Below are positions 1 through 9,061 of a stretch of DNA of 64,000 nucleotides, piece by piece. The notes below the pieces were generated by a model that was given only the letters and a program-made list of their open reading frames with translations, did not search any database and was not told where the DNA came from. Position numbers and translations under genes: made by a program. This DNA comes from an uncultured Azohydromonas sp. (lineage in GTDB: Bacteria > Pseudomonadota > Gammaproteobacteria > Burkholderiales > Burkholderiaceae_C): the NCBI RefSeq assembly GCF_937926365.1, contig NZ_CALAOH010000017.1:1-64000 (forward strand), read 5' to 3'. Position 1 is the stretch's first letter. Each line of letters begins with the position of its first letter.

Positions 1-2739
1 CGGCTCGCCCGGCGCCATGGGCAGCGGCGCGAGCCGGATGGCGTCGTTGCCGGCGGCCAGCCGCCGCCACGCCGCCTCGATGTCCGCCGGCTGCAGCCCG
101 TGTTCGAGCCACTGCGCGGCGTCCTGAAAGTCGTGCCCAGCCGCCAGCCAGTTCAGCACCGCGCGGGTGCCGGCCTGCGTGCTGAAACCCTTGCCGGCGC
201 GCGCCGTGTAGGGCCCGACCACCAGGTAGCAGCGATGCACCGCGCGCGTGAGCGCCACGTAGGCCAGGCGCAGCGTCTCGGCCGCCTGCTCCGTGCGCTG
301 CCGCAGCTTCAGCGCCGCCTCGTCACGGGCGTCGCCGCAGCCCGCGCGCAGGTCCAGCACCGGCCGCCCCTGGGCGTCGTGCGTTTCCACCATCCCCGGC
401 GCGGCGGCCGGCGGGGCCTGCGCGTCCCACAGGAAGGGGCAGAACACGATGCCGTACTCCAGCCCCTTGGCCTTGTGGATGGTGACGATGCGCACCAGCG
501 CCTGGTCCGACTCCAGCCGCAGCTGGTCGGCCTCGTCCGCGCCCGGCTGCGCGCGGCGCAGCGCCAGCCAGCGCAGCAGCCCCTCGGCCGACGTGCCCTG
601 CTGCTCGGCCGCCTCGTGCAGCCGCTCGCCCAGGTGCAGCAGGTTCGTGAGCCGCCGCGCGCCGTCGGGGCGCGCCAGCAGCCGCGCGGCCACGCCGGCC
701 TCCTGCAGCCAGCGCCGCAGCATCGCCGCCACACCGTGCTCGAACCAGCACGCGCGCCAGCTTGCCAAGCGCTCCAGGTGCGCCGCCAGGGCGGTTTCGT
801 CCTGCTCCAGCGCCTCCAGCGCCGTGGCGTCGAAGCCCATGGCCTCGGTCGCCAGCGCGGCGCGCAGCCGGCCGGCGTGCGCGGGCTCCAGCACCGCGGC
901 CAGCACGCTCTGCAGCTCGCCGGCCTCCGGCGCGTGGAACACGCTGGCCGGCGACAGCGCCACGCTGCCCACGCCCAGCGCGGCCAGCGCCTGGCGCACC
1001 AGTGCGCCCTGCGCATGGCTGCGCACCAGCACGGCGATGTCCCCGCCCGCCAACGGCCGGCCGTCCACCCGCATGCGCCCGGCGCGGCCCTCGCGCAGCA
1101 GCCGCGCGATCTCCGCCGCCGTCGCCTGCACGGCCGCGTGCAGCGCCGCCTCGCGCAGCGCAGGCTGATCGCCCTGGTCGCGCGGCAGCAGCCACAGCTG
1201 CAGCGCGCCCAGGTCGCCGGCAGCGGGAGAGTCGTCCTCGAAGGCCGGGCGTGGCCGGTCACCGACGCCCACCGGCGCGATCTCCAGCCCCGGCAGCAGG
1301 AAGCTGCGGCCGTGCGACAGGAACAGGTGGTTCAGCGCCGACACCAGCGCCGCGCTGGAGCGCTGGTTGCGGTCCAGCGTGTAGACGCTTGCGGCGCGCT
1401 CGCGCGCGCGCAGGTAGGTGGGCAGGTCGGCGTTGCGGAAGCCGTAGATCGCCTGCTTGGGATCGCCCACCAGCAGCAGCGGCGCGTCCGCCGCGTCCGC
1501 CTCGCCCCAGACCCTCTCGACGATGGCCCACTGCAGCGGGTCGGTGTCCTGGAACTCGTCGATCAGCGCCGCCGGGAAGCGTGCGCGCAGCGCCGCCGCC
1601 AAGGCCGGCACCGCCTGCAGCCGCTCGTGCAGGTTGAACAGCATGTCGTCGAAGGCGGCCACCCGCAGCTCGCGCTTGCGCTGGCGCAGCGCGGCGCCGG
1701 CCTCCTCGAACAGCCGCCGCAGCAGCCGCAGCCGGGCCAGCTCCAGCTGCCGGTCCGCCCGGCGGCGGGTGGCCAGCAGCGCGTCGGCCAGGCCGAAGAA
1801 GGGGTGCGCCGGTGGGCTGAAACCCTTGCGGGTGCGCTGCGCGAGCGTGGCGGCGCACAGCAGCTCCAGCTTGTCGCCCTCCAGGTCCAGCGGCGCGAGC
1901 GCGTCGCCGCCGTGCATCCAGCGCTGCCAGCCGGCCAGCGCGGTGGCGACGCTCTCGGCGCCGTAGCTCTGGGCGTACAGGCCCGGAGCCGCCTCGTGCA
2001 GCGCCTGCGCCACGGCCTCGCGCCCGGATTGCCAGCAGGCGCGGGCGGCGTCGAGGGCCTCGGCGAGGCCGGCGGTGGGGGTCTCGTCCGCTGCCTCGTC
2101 CAGCGCCACGGGCCACAGGCAGGGTGACAGCGGTTTGCCCAGGCGCCGCGCCAGCAGCGCGGCGAACTTGCGCGGCGTGTCGCGGCGGGCGGCCAGGTGC
2201 GCGGCCAGGGCGGGGTCGAGGTCCTCGGTGGCGACGTGGCGGCGCCAGAAGTCGTGCACGGCCTGGTGCAGCAGCGCCGAGTCGTCGGCCAGCGGCGTCA
2301 GCGCCAGCGGCAGCCCGGCGGCGAAGGGCAGCTCGGCCAGCGCGCGCTGGCAGAAGCCGTGGATGGTGAAGATCGCGGCCTCGTCGAAGCTCTGCAGCGC
2401 CAGCCGCAGGCGCTGCGCCAGCGTGGCGTCGTCCAGGCCGTGCGCTTGGTGCAGGTGGCGCAGCAGCGCGGGCACGAAGGGGTCGCCGTCGTGGGCGTCG
2501 CCGCCCTGCAGCACTTCCAGCGTCTCCACCACCCGGGCACGGATGCGCTCGCGCAGTTCGGCGGTGGCGGCGTTGGTGAAGGTGAGCACCAGGATCCGCG
2601 GCAGCTCCAGGCCGCGCTCCAGCAGCAGCCGCAGCACCAGGCCGCAGACGTGCCAGGTCTTGCCCGTGCCGGCCGACGCCTCGATCAGCCGGATGCCGTC
2701 GAGCGGGGCGGCGAAGAGGTCCAGGGGGGCGAGGGTCAT
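1..2739 (-). CDS. recB: Exodeoxyribonuclease V beta subunit RecB, partial (3' end beyond window)
   Basis: ATP-driven 3'-5' helicase and nuclease subunit of the RecBCD double-strand-break repair complex. The frame is open for 913 codons from an ATG whose first bases overlap the recC stop (ATGA). Visible superfamily 1 helicase motifs are the Walker A EASAGTGKT near residue 20, FTNAATAELRERIR (motif Ia), FTIHGFCQRAL (RecB-type), LIDEFQDTDPLQW (motif II), VGDPKQAIYGFRNAD (motif III), TIHKAKGLEYGIVF (motif V) and YVALTRAVHRCYLV (motif VI). E. coli RecB is about 1180 residues, so roughly the last quarter, including the nuclease domain, lies outside the window. recD would be expected further to the left; this is inference. 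Co-translation with recC is likely from the overlap. Confidence 0.95.
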   Translation of the reverse strand, partial: MTLAPLDLFAAPLDGIRLIEASAGTGKTWHVCGLVLRLLLERGLELPRILVLTFTNAATAELRERIRARVVETLEVLQGGDAHDGDPFVPALLRHLHQAHGLDDATLAQRLRLALQSFDEAAIFTIHGFCQRALAELPFAAGLPLALTPLADDSALLHQAVHDFWRRHVATEDLDPALAAHLAARRDTPRKFAALLARRLGKPLSPCLWPVALDEAADETPTAGLAEALDAARACWQSGREAVAQALHEAAPGLYAQSYGAESVATALAGWQRWMHGGDALAPLDLEGDKLELLCAATLAQRTRKGFSPPAHPFFGLADALLATRRRADRQLELARLRLLRRLFEEAGAALRQRKRELRVAAFDDMLFNLHERLQAVPALAAALRARFPAALIDEFQDTDPLQWAIVERVWGEADAADAPLLLVGDPKQAIYGFRNADLPTYLRARERAASVYTLDRNQRSSAALVSALNHLFLSHGRSFLLPGLEIAPVGVGDRPRPAFEDDSPAAGDLGALQLWLLPRDQGDQPALREAALHAAVQATAAEIARLLREGRAGRMRVDGRPLAGGDIAVLVRSHAQGALVRQALAALGVGSVALSPASVFHAPEAGELQSVLAAVLEPAHAGRLRAALATEAMGFDATALEALEQDETALAAHLERLASWRACWFEHGVAAMLRRWLQEAGVAARLLARPDGARRLTNLLHLGERLHEAAEQQGTSAEGLLRWLALRRAQPGADEADQLRLESDQALVRIVTIHKAKGLEYGIVFCPFLWDAQAPPAAAPGMVETHDAQGRPVLDLRAGCGDARDEAALKLRQRTEQAAETLRLAYVALTRAVHRCYLVVGPYTARAGKGFSTQAGTRAVLNWLAAGHDFQDAAQWLEHGLQPADIEAAWRRLAAGNDAIRLAPLPMAPGEP

Positions 2740-5700
2740 GGGGCGCTGCCCCGCAAGCACCGCCGCAGCGGCCCGAAGACCGTGCGCGCGCAGCGCACGA
2801 ATTCCTCGTCCAGCGGCTCCGCGCAGCCGCGCAGCGCCAGCCGGTAGGCTTCGTCCTCGCTTTCGCCGGGGCGTTGCGGCGTGCCGCGCCAGGCCGCGCG
2901 CGCCCGCGGCAGCGACTCCTTGCCCTCCATGAACTCCCAGGCCGAGCGCGGGAAGAAGTGAAGTGGCCGCGACAGCCCTTGCCGGTACAGCGCCATCAGC
3001 TCGGCCAGCGTGCGGCGCGGATGCGCCACCTCGCCCAGCTCGAACGCCCCGTCGCGCGCCTGCCAGCGCGTGCGCGGGGCCACGCCCGGCGGGCGACCGG
3101 CGTTCAGCCACAGGTGCCACAGCCAGGCCTCAATGAAATCGTGCGGCCCGGCATCGCCATAGCGGCCCAGCCACAGGCCCTGCGGGCGCAGGTCGGCGCG
3201 GGCGCCCTCCAGTTGCCACGGCTCGCCCTCCAGCTCGAAGTCCAGCGTGCCGCTCCAGGGCGGCAGCGCCTGTGCCGCCCCGCGCAGCGCGCCGGCGTAG
3301 TCCGTCAGGGCGCCCATCTCGCGCCGCAGCAGCAGTCCGCCCAGCCGGCCGGTGGGGTACTCGGTGCCGGCCCGGGCCAGGCGCAGCAGCGCGCCTGGGT
3401 CGCCGCCTTGCGCCAGCGCGGGCAGCAGCCGCCGCGCCAGCGAGCGGCGGGAGCGGACATCGGGCAACAAGTCCTCCTCCTCGGCCAGGGCCTCCCGCGA
3501 GCGCGGCAGCGCCAGGCCCAGGCGCCGCTCCAGCAACACGCGGCAGGGGTTGCGGAAGAACGCGGCCAGCTGCTCCAGCGTCACGTGGCGCCAGTACTCC
3601 TCGCTGACGGGCAGCGGTGCGCCGAAGAAGGGCCGTCCAGGCACCTCGGGCGCGGCGGCCGGGAGCGCATCCCCTTCAGCCTCGTCATCCAAGACATCCG
3701 GCAGCGACGGCCCCCACGCGGGCACGTCCGCCGGCGTCTCCGCGCCGCGCTGCAGGGCCCGCGCCATGTCGGCATCGAAGCTGCGCAGGCGCGGGTCGGA
3801 GGCCGGGTCGAAGGCGGCCGGGTCGAAGGCGTGCAGCGGGTGCTCCACCACCAGCCGGGCTCGCGCGGCGGCGCGCGCCGCCGCGGAGCCATCCGCCGCG
3901 ACAGCGGGCACCAGCACGTCCAACAGCTCGGACACCAGCACCGACGGCGGCAGCGGCGCGTGGTCGCGCACGCCGCGGCCGGTATAGGACAGCAGCAGGC
4001 GCTCGCGCGCCGAGAGCAGCAGGTCCAGGAATAGATTTCGGTCGTCTTGGCGGCGCTGCCGGTCGCCGCGGCGCGGTGCCAGCGCCAGCAGGTCGAACTC
4101 GGCCGGGCGCTCGGTGGCGGGGAAGGCACCGTCGTCCAGCCCGATCACGCACACCACCCGGAAGGGCAGGCCGCGCAGCGCGTCCATGGGCGCGAAGGTC
4201 AATCGCCCGGCGGGCACCGCGCCGGGTGCGCCCGCGTCGAGCTGCGCCTGCAGCGCGGCGCGCACCACGGGCAGCGGCAACGGCTCCTCCAGCGCGGCCG
4301 CGCGCCATTGCTCGTGCAGCGCGGCCAGGGCGTGCTGCAACTCGCGCCAGTCCGCGCGCTCGGCCTCGCCGGGAGCCAGCAACGCCTCGGCGGCCTCCAG
4401 CAGCGCGGCGCGCCACCGCGCGGGCGGCAGCGGGTGCGACAGCAGCGCGTCCAGCCGGCGCAGCGTGCTGCCGAAGCGCCAGAACGCGCCCAGCGCCAGC
4501 GTGTCCTCCTCGCCCTCGCAGGCGCCGACGGGCAGCCGGTCGCCGAAGGGCTCCGAGGGTGCCGAGGGCAGGGCGTAGCCCAGGAACAGCCGCGACAGGC
4601 CTTCGCCGAGGCTGTGGCGCCCGCCGTCCAGGCCGGAGCGGATGGCGGCCTCGCGCAGCCACGTGCGCACCTGCTCCAGCGCGTCGGCCTCGAAGTCGAA
4701 ACGCCGCGCCACCAGCGGCTGCAGCAGCAGCTCGAAGACCTGGCCGGCGCTGAAGCGCGAACCCACCAGCCCCAGCAGCGACAGCAGCACCCGCGCCGGC
4801 GCGTTCACGCGGCTGGGTACGCGGCCGGCGATGGCGAAGGGGATGAAGCGCCCGCGCGGGGCGGTGCCGAACACCGCTTCCACCAGCGGCGCGGCGGCGT
4901 CCAGCGCCGGCGTGACGACCAGGATGTCCGAAGGCTGCAGCGTTTCGTCGGCGGCGAAGAGCGCGAGCAGCCGGTCCTGCAGCACCTCCAGCTCGCGCAG
5001 CCGCGAGTGCGCGACGTGGACCTCCACGCTGTGGTCATCCGGCTCCAGCGCCACGCTGCCCGGCTCCAGGTCGCGCAGCGCCAGCACCGCGTCCTGCAGC
5101 CGGGCCAGCAGCGTCGGGGCGCCGCGGGGGATGAAAGCCTCGACCTCGATCTCGGCCTCGGTGGCGGCCTCCAGCAGCAGGTCCAGCTGCGCCTGCGTCT
5201 GCCGGCCCCAGGCGGCCAGCAGCCGCTGTCCGACCTCGTGGTAGAGCGCGCGGCCCTGCTGCTCCAGCCGCGCCAGGCGGCGCGCGTCCACCACCTCGAA
5301 CCAGTATTCGCGGCAGGGGTTGAGCACGTAGCAGCACACGTCGATGCGCCGCGCCAGCGCCTGCAGCAGCGCCAGGTGCAGCGGCGCGAGGGCGAAGGGC
5401 ATGAACACGTGCACCCGGCGCGGCAGCCCGGCCGCGCGCAGAGCCTCCTCATCCAGGCGCTGCAGCGCCAGCAGCGGCGCTTCGGCGGGGTGGCGCTGCG
5501 CCAGGCCGAGGTCGAGCCGAAGGCGGCGCCAGAGTGCGGCCTGCCAGGCCTCGTCTTCCGTCTCCGCCTCGATGCCGGCGGGCCGGCCGTCGCTCCAGCC
5601 CTGCAGCCAGTCGGCGCGATAGGCCAGGAGCTGATCCATCAGCGCCGCGCCGCGCTGTGCCAGCTCCCAGCGCATGAGGGCATCGGCGCCGCCCAGCCAG

Positions 5701-6041
5701 GCCTGCAGCCGCGGCTGCGCGGACACCCAATCCGCGTCGCCCAGCACGCCGTAGAGGCGCCAGGCGAGTTCGGCCGGCGCGAAGGGTGCGAGCCCGGGAG
5801 CGCCGGGCAGCAGCCGCGCGCACTGCGTCGCGAGCCAGTCGGGCAGGGTGCTGAAGCTCAGGTTGGCGCACACGCCCTGCGCGTCGGCCAGGGCCAGCGA
5901 CAGCGCCCGGCGCACCGCGTCGCCGGGCACGACGAGGTGGACGCTCTCGAAGGGATCGCCGCTGGGGGGCTCCGTCTGCAGGGCCTGCAGCAGCGCGTGC
6001 TGCAGCGCCTCGAAACGGTTGGAAAAACAAAGGCTCAACAT
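2736..6041 (-). CDS. recC: Exodeoxyribonuclease V gamma subunit RecC
   Basis: Chi-recognition subunit of RecBCD, 1101 residues (E. coli about 1120). The start is placed at the ATG giving MLSLCFSNRFEAL, the usual RecC N-terminus; the frame stays open 67 codons upstream but that part has no RecC character. Family-typical segments include FMPFALAPLHL, RVVCVIGLDDGAFPA, RNLFLDLLLSARERLLLSY and PPSVLVSELLD. RecC has a degenerate helicase fold and no ATPase motifs are expected. It is the first gene of a minus-strand recC-recB operon with a 4-bp overlap. The 199 bp to the divergent HEPN gene at 6241 must hold promoters for both directions, but no clear hexamers stand out. Confidence 0.95.
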   Translation of the reverse strand: MLSLCFSNRFEALQHALLQALQTEPPSGDPFESVHLVVPGDAVRRALSLALADAQGVCANLSFSTLPDWLATQCARLLPGAPGLAPFAPAELAWRLYGVLGDADWVSAQPRLQAWLGGADALMRWELAQRGAALMDQLLAYRADWLQGWSDGRPAGIEAETEDEAWQAALWRRLRLDLGLAQRHPAEAPLLALQRLDEEALRAAGLPRRVHVFMPFALAPLHLALLQALARRIDVCCYVLNPCREYWFEVVDARRLARLEQQGRALYHEVGQRLLAAWGRQTQAQLDLLLEAATEAEIEVEAFIPRGAPTLLARLQDAVLALRDLEPGSVALEPDDHSVEVHVAHSRLRELEVLQDRLLALFAADETLQPSDILVVTPALDAAAPLVEAVFGTAPRGRFIPFAIAGRVPSRVNAPARVLLSLLGLVGSRFSAGQVFELLLQPLVARRFDFEADALEQVRTWLREAAIRSGLDGGRHSLGEGLSRLFLGYALPSAPSEPFGDRLPVGACEGEEDTLALGAFWRFGSTLRRLDALLSHPLPPARWRAALLEAAEALLAPGEAERADWRELQHALAALHEQWRAAALEEPLPLPVVRAALQAQLDAGAPGAVPAGRLTFAPMDALRGLPFRVVCVIGLDDGAFPATERPAEFDLLALAPRRGDRQRRQDDRNLFLDLLLSARERLLLSYTGRGVRDHAPLPPSVLVSELLDVLVPAVAADGSAAARAAARARLVVEHPLHAFDPAAFDPASDPRLRSFDADMARALQRGAETPADVPAWGPSLPDVLDDEAEGDALPAAAPEVPGRPFFGAPLPVSEEYWRHVTLEQLAAFFRNPCRVLLERRLGLALPRSREALAEEEDLLPDVRSRRSLARRLLPALAQGGDPGALLRLARAGTEYPTGRLGGLLLRREMGALTDYAGALRGAAQALPPWSGTLDFELEGEPWQLEGARADLRPQGLWLGRYGDAGPHDFIEAWLWHLWLNAGRPPGVAPRTRWQARDGAFELGEVAHPRRTLAELMALYRQGLSRPLHFFPRSAWEFMEGKESLPRARAAWRGTPQRPGESEDEAYRLALRGCAEPLDEEFVRCARTVFGPLRRCLRGSAP

Positions 6042-6240
6042 CGGTACTGCGGACGCGCGCGTGCCGGGAGAGCATGTCACCACCGGGCCCGCCGGGCGGA
6101 GGTTGAAACCCCTGCGGCCCGCGCGCGAGGGCGGGAGGATAGCGGCGGGGGGCATGTCCGTGCGGGCCACGGGCGCACTGCTTGCCGTGGAGACGGCCCG
6201 CCATTTTCCGGGCCGCACATCACCACCGAGGGAGACGGGC

Positions 6241-6645
6241 ATGGAGCTCTACATCGCGCCGCTGGGGCGCGCCATCGAGCGGCTGGACGAGGGACTGCGG
6301 CGCTGCCTGCTGGACCCGAGCGATCTGCTGATCCGCGACGGGCTGATCCAGCGCTTCGAATTCAGCTTCGACCTGGCGCACAAGGCGCTGCGGCGCTGCC
6401 TGACGCTGGCCACCTCGGAGCCGAAGACGGTGGAGGCGATGGACATGCCGACGCTGATCCACCTGGCGCACGAGCAGGGCGTCTTGCCGGGCGACTGGCC
6501 GCTGTGGCGGGTGTGGCACGACCTGCGCGCCCATGTCGGCCACGGCGACGACGAGCCCATGGGGCCGGACGTGGTGGCGGCGATTCCGCGGTTTCTGGAC
6601 GAGCTGCGGTATTTGCAGAGGAGGTTGGCGGGGAGGGTGGTGTGA
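6241..6645 (+). CDS. HEPN / HI0074-family nucleotidyltransferase substrate-binding protein, orphan
   Basis: A 134-residue all-helical protein of the HI0074 (HEPN) type, normally the partner of a minimal nucleotidyltransferase (MNT) in HEPN/MNT toxin-antitoxin or tRNA-nucleotidylation modules. It shows the family pattern IQRFEFSFDLAHKALR near residues 36-51 and R96-x4-H101 (RAHVGH), matching the RX4-6H motif that is catalytic in RNase-type HEPN toxins. A GAGGGAG ribosome site lies about 6 bases before the ATG. No MNT gene is adjacent: upstream is divergent recC and downstream a 156-bp gap before a convergent DUF4148 gene. It may therefore be an orphan. Whether it is a toxin or a simple binding subunit cannot be told from sequence alone. 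Confidence 0.8.
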   Translation: MELYIAPLGRAIERLDEGLRRCLLDPSDLLIRDGLIQRFEFSFDLAHKALRRCLTLATSEPKTVEAMDMPTLIHLAHEQGVLPGDWPLWRVWHDLRAHVGHGDDEPMGPDVVAAIPRFLDELRYLQRRLAGRVV

Positions 6646-6801
6646 GGGGCAGGCAAGGACGGATTTCCTCTTCGAGGTGGGCGTGCTGAGCCGGGCCGGC
6701 GCCGACGAATCCTTCAAGGCCCTGGTGGGGCCGCGGCGGGTGCTGGCGCAGGACGGGACGTCCTGAGCACCGCCGGCACTGCCGCGGCCGGCGCTCACCC
6801 C

Positions 6802-7368
6802 TCAGCGCGCCGCCAGCGCCCGTGCCGCCCGTGCCGCCGGGGACGGTGCGGCCTCCTCGTAACCGCGCCGGTAATGGCTGCCGCCGCTGAGGAACAGCTC
6901 GCGGTTGGCGATCGCCTCGGCCAGCTCCGCCTTGACCTGCGCGCGCGTCTTCTGCCCTTGCGGCGCGAAGGGCGCCGGGCCGGATTCGCCCAGGGAGCGC
7001 GCCAGCGGCGGCACGCCGCCGTTGCTGACCTCGCCGCGCGCCACGGCCTCGGCCAGCTCGGCCTTCACCTGCGCCCGCGTCTTGCCGCCCGGTGCGGCCA
7101 GCAGCCCCGGCGCCGATTCGGCGTAGTGGAAGTCGTAGGGCCGCGCCAGCGGCGGCACGCCGCCGTTGGACACCTCGCCGCGCGCCACGGCTTCGGCCAG
7201 CTCGGCGCGCACCTGCGCACGCGTCTTGCCCATGCCGGCCGTGTCGGCGAAGGGTGGCGGCGCGGACTCGCGGATGTACGCCAGCACGCCCTCGGCGGCC
7301 TGCGCGTTGAAGGACAACAGCGCCGCGGCGGCAGCGGCCAGGACGGTGGTGATCAGGGTGGCTTTCAT
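6802..7368 (-). CDS. Exported DUF4148 repeat protein
   Basis: A 188-residue predicted periplasmic protein. Residues 1-25 form a signal peptide ending in AQA. The mature part contains three copies of the DUF4148-type motif KTRAQVxAELAEA, beginning at residues 48, 96 and 140. The first two copies are nearly identical and continue into ARGEVSNGGVPPLAR. Spacing is 48 then 44 residues, so the gene contains a direct DNA repeat of about 144 bp. DUF4148 proteins are usually shorter, with one copy, and have no established function. An AAAGGTC ribosome site precedes the ATG. It is divergent from trkA across 188 bp. Confidence 0.85.
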   Translation of the reverse strand: MKATLITTVLAAAAAALLSFNAQAAEGVLAYIRESAPPPFADTAGMGKTRAQVRAELAEAVARGEVSNGGVPPLARPYDFHYAESAPGLLAAPGGKTRAQVKAELAEAVARGEVSNGGVPPLARSLGESGPAPFAPQGQKTRAQVKAELAEAIANRELFLSGGSHYRRGYEEAAPSPAARAARALAAR

Positions 7369-7556
7369 GGCGGACCTTTCGTTGCGGTGGACCTGGGGTC
7401 CAGCACCGTCGGCGGGAGAGGAGGAGGTGCCGGGGCTGGTGCTGACAACTCTGGCCGCCGGACTTCACGCCGCCGTCCAGCAAGGTTCACGTTTTGATCA
7501 CCGCGCCCGCCCCCTTGCTTGCCGCCGTGGAGGGGCCGCGTGAAGATGCCGCCGCC

Positions 7557-9047
7557 ATGAACATCGTCATCCTTGGGGCCGGGCGCGTGGGAGAGAGCGT
7601 CGCCGAGAGCCTGGCCTCGGAAGCCAACGACATCACCGTCATCGACACCGACCCGGCCCGGCTGTCGGTGCTGCAGGACCGGCTCGACCTCAAGGGCGTG
7701 GCGGGCAACGGCATCCAGCCCTCGGTGCTGCGCGACGCGGGGCTGCCCGACGCCGACCTCTTCATCGCCTGCGCGCAGCTGGACGAGTCCAACCTCGTGG
7801 CCTGCAAGGTGGCGCGCCAGCTCTTCAACGTGCCCACCACCATCGCGCGGCTGCGCAGCCCGGAGTTCCAGGAAGGCACGCCGCTGACCACCGAGCGCGA
7901 GGGCTTCGGCGTCGATCGCGTCATCTGTCCCGAGGAGTCGGTGATGCGCTCGATCTGGCAGCTCATCCGCTACCCCGAGGCGCTGCAGGTGCTGGAGCTG
8001 GCGCAGGGGCGGCTGAGCCTGGTGGCGGTGCGCGCCGTGGCCGGCGGGCCGCTGGTGCAACACCGGCTCGACGAGATCCCCAAGCTCGTGCCCGGCGCCG
8101 ACATGCGCATCGTCGCCATCTACCGCCAGGACAAGCCCATCGCCGACGTGTGCGGCACCACCTGCATCGAGCCCGGCGACGAGGTGTTCGTGCTCAGCGC
8201 CACGCAGCACCTGCGCGGCGTGCTGGGCGCGCTGCGCGAGCGCGACCGCCCGGTGCGGCGCGTCATGATCGCCGGCGGCGGCCGGGTGGGGCTGCGGCTG
8301 GCGCGGCAGCTGCGCGGCGAGGTGAACGTGAAGATCGTCGAGATGAACCGCGCGCGCTGCGACTACCTGGCCACGCAGCTCCCGGGCGACGTGCTCATCC
8401 TCAACGGCGACTCCACCGACGAGGAGCTGATGGGCGACGAGAACGTGCAGGACATGGACCTGTTCCTGGCCCTGACCAGCGACGACGAGGACAACATCAT
8501 GGCCTGCCTGCTGGCCAAGCGGATGGGCGCGCGCCACGTGCTGGCGCTCATCAACCGCAAGGCCTACGCCGACCTGGTGCAGGGCACCACCATCGACATC
8601 GCGCTGTCGCCGGCGCAGGCCGTCATCGGCGAGCTGCTGGCGCACGTGCGCTGGGGCAACGTCGAGGCGGTGCACTCGCTGCGCCACGGCACGGCCGAGG
8701 TGCTGGAGGCGGTGGTCAGCGGCGACCAGACCACCAGCAAGCTCGTGGGCCGGCGCATCGACCAGATCCCGCTGCCCGCCGGCGCGCAGATCGGCGCCAT
8801 CGTGCGCGGGCTGCCCGAGCGCGGCGAAGCCGTCGTGGGACGGCGCGAGCGGCGGGGCCGCGGCGCGGGCGAGGGGCTGACGCTGCGCGAGCGGCGCGGC
8901 GCCATGGACGTGAGCGCCGCCGAGATCGTCATTGCCCACCACGACACCGAAGTGCGCGCCGGCGACCACCTCATCGTCTTCCTGCCCAACAAGAAACAGG
9001 TGCGGCAAGTGCAGAAGCTGTTCCAGGTTTCGCCCATGTTCATCTAG
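7557..9047 (+). CDS. trkA: Trk potassium uptake system peripheral NAD-binding subunit TrkA
   Basis: Cytoplasmic regulatory subunit that binds NAD(H) and gates the TrkH potassium channel. The 496 residues contain two RCK units: the first starts with GAGRVGES at residues 7-14, the second with GGGRVGLRLARQL near residue 238. Each is followed by a TrkA-C region. The ATG giving MNIVILGAGRVGE is chosen because the nucleotide-binding strand must begin there; the frame is open further upstream without family similarity. E. coli TrkA is 458 residues; part of the excess is a short arginine/glycine-rich insertion near residues 427-452 in the last TrkA-C region. trkH follows after 14 bp. Confidence 0.95.
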   Translation: MNIVILGAGRVGESVAESLASEANDITVIDTDPARLSVLQDRLDLKGVAGNGIQPSVLRDAGLPDADLFIACAQLDESNLVACKVARQLFNVPTTIARLRSPEFQEGTPLTTEREGFGVDRVICPEESVMRSIWQLIRYPEALQVLELAQGRLSLVAVRAVAGGPLVQHRLDEIPKLVPGADMRIVAIYRQDKPIADVCGTTCIEPGDEVFVLSATQHLRGVLGALRERDRPVRRVMIAGGGRVGLRLARQLRGEVNVKIVEMNRARCDYLATQLPGDVLILNGDSTDEELMGDENVQDMDLFLALTSDDEDNIMACLLAKRMGARHVLALINRKAYADLVQGTTIDIALSPAQAVIGELLAHVRWGNVEAVHSLRHGTAEVLEAVVSGDQTTSKLVGRRIDQIPLPAGAQIGAIVRGLPERGEAVVGRRERRGRGAGEGLTLRERRGAMDVSAAEIVIAHHDTEVRAGDHLIVFLPNKKQVRQVQKLFQVSPMFI

Positions 9048-9061
9048 GCGGCGAGGCGCGC

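Noticed and set aside
100..2127. 675-codon plus-strand frame at the left edge
   Set aside because: Antisense to recB, which shows all helicase motifs on the minus strand.
4047..6689. 880-codon open frame on the plus strand opposite recC, running past its start
   Set aside because: Antisense shadow of recC; it also runs through the HEPN gene in another frame. No domain and no ribosome site.
6646..6766. Short frame ending GPRRVLAQDGTS after the HEPN gene, as a possible antitoxin remnant
   Set aside because: No resemblance to minimal nucleotidyltransferases and no own start or ribosome site. Kept only as a remark.
7369..7556. Search for a potassium-responsive or other riboswitch between the DUF4148 gene and trkA
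   Set aside because: No conserved element of a known class (such as ydaO/kimA c-di-AMP type) could be recognised by eye.
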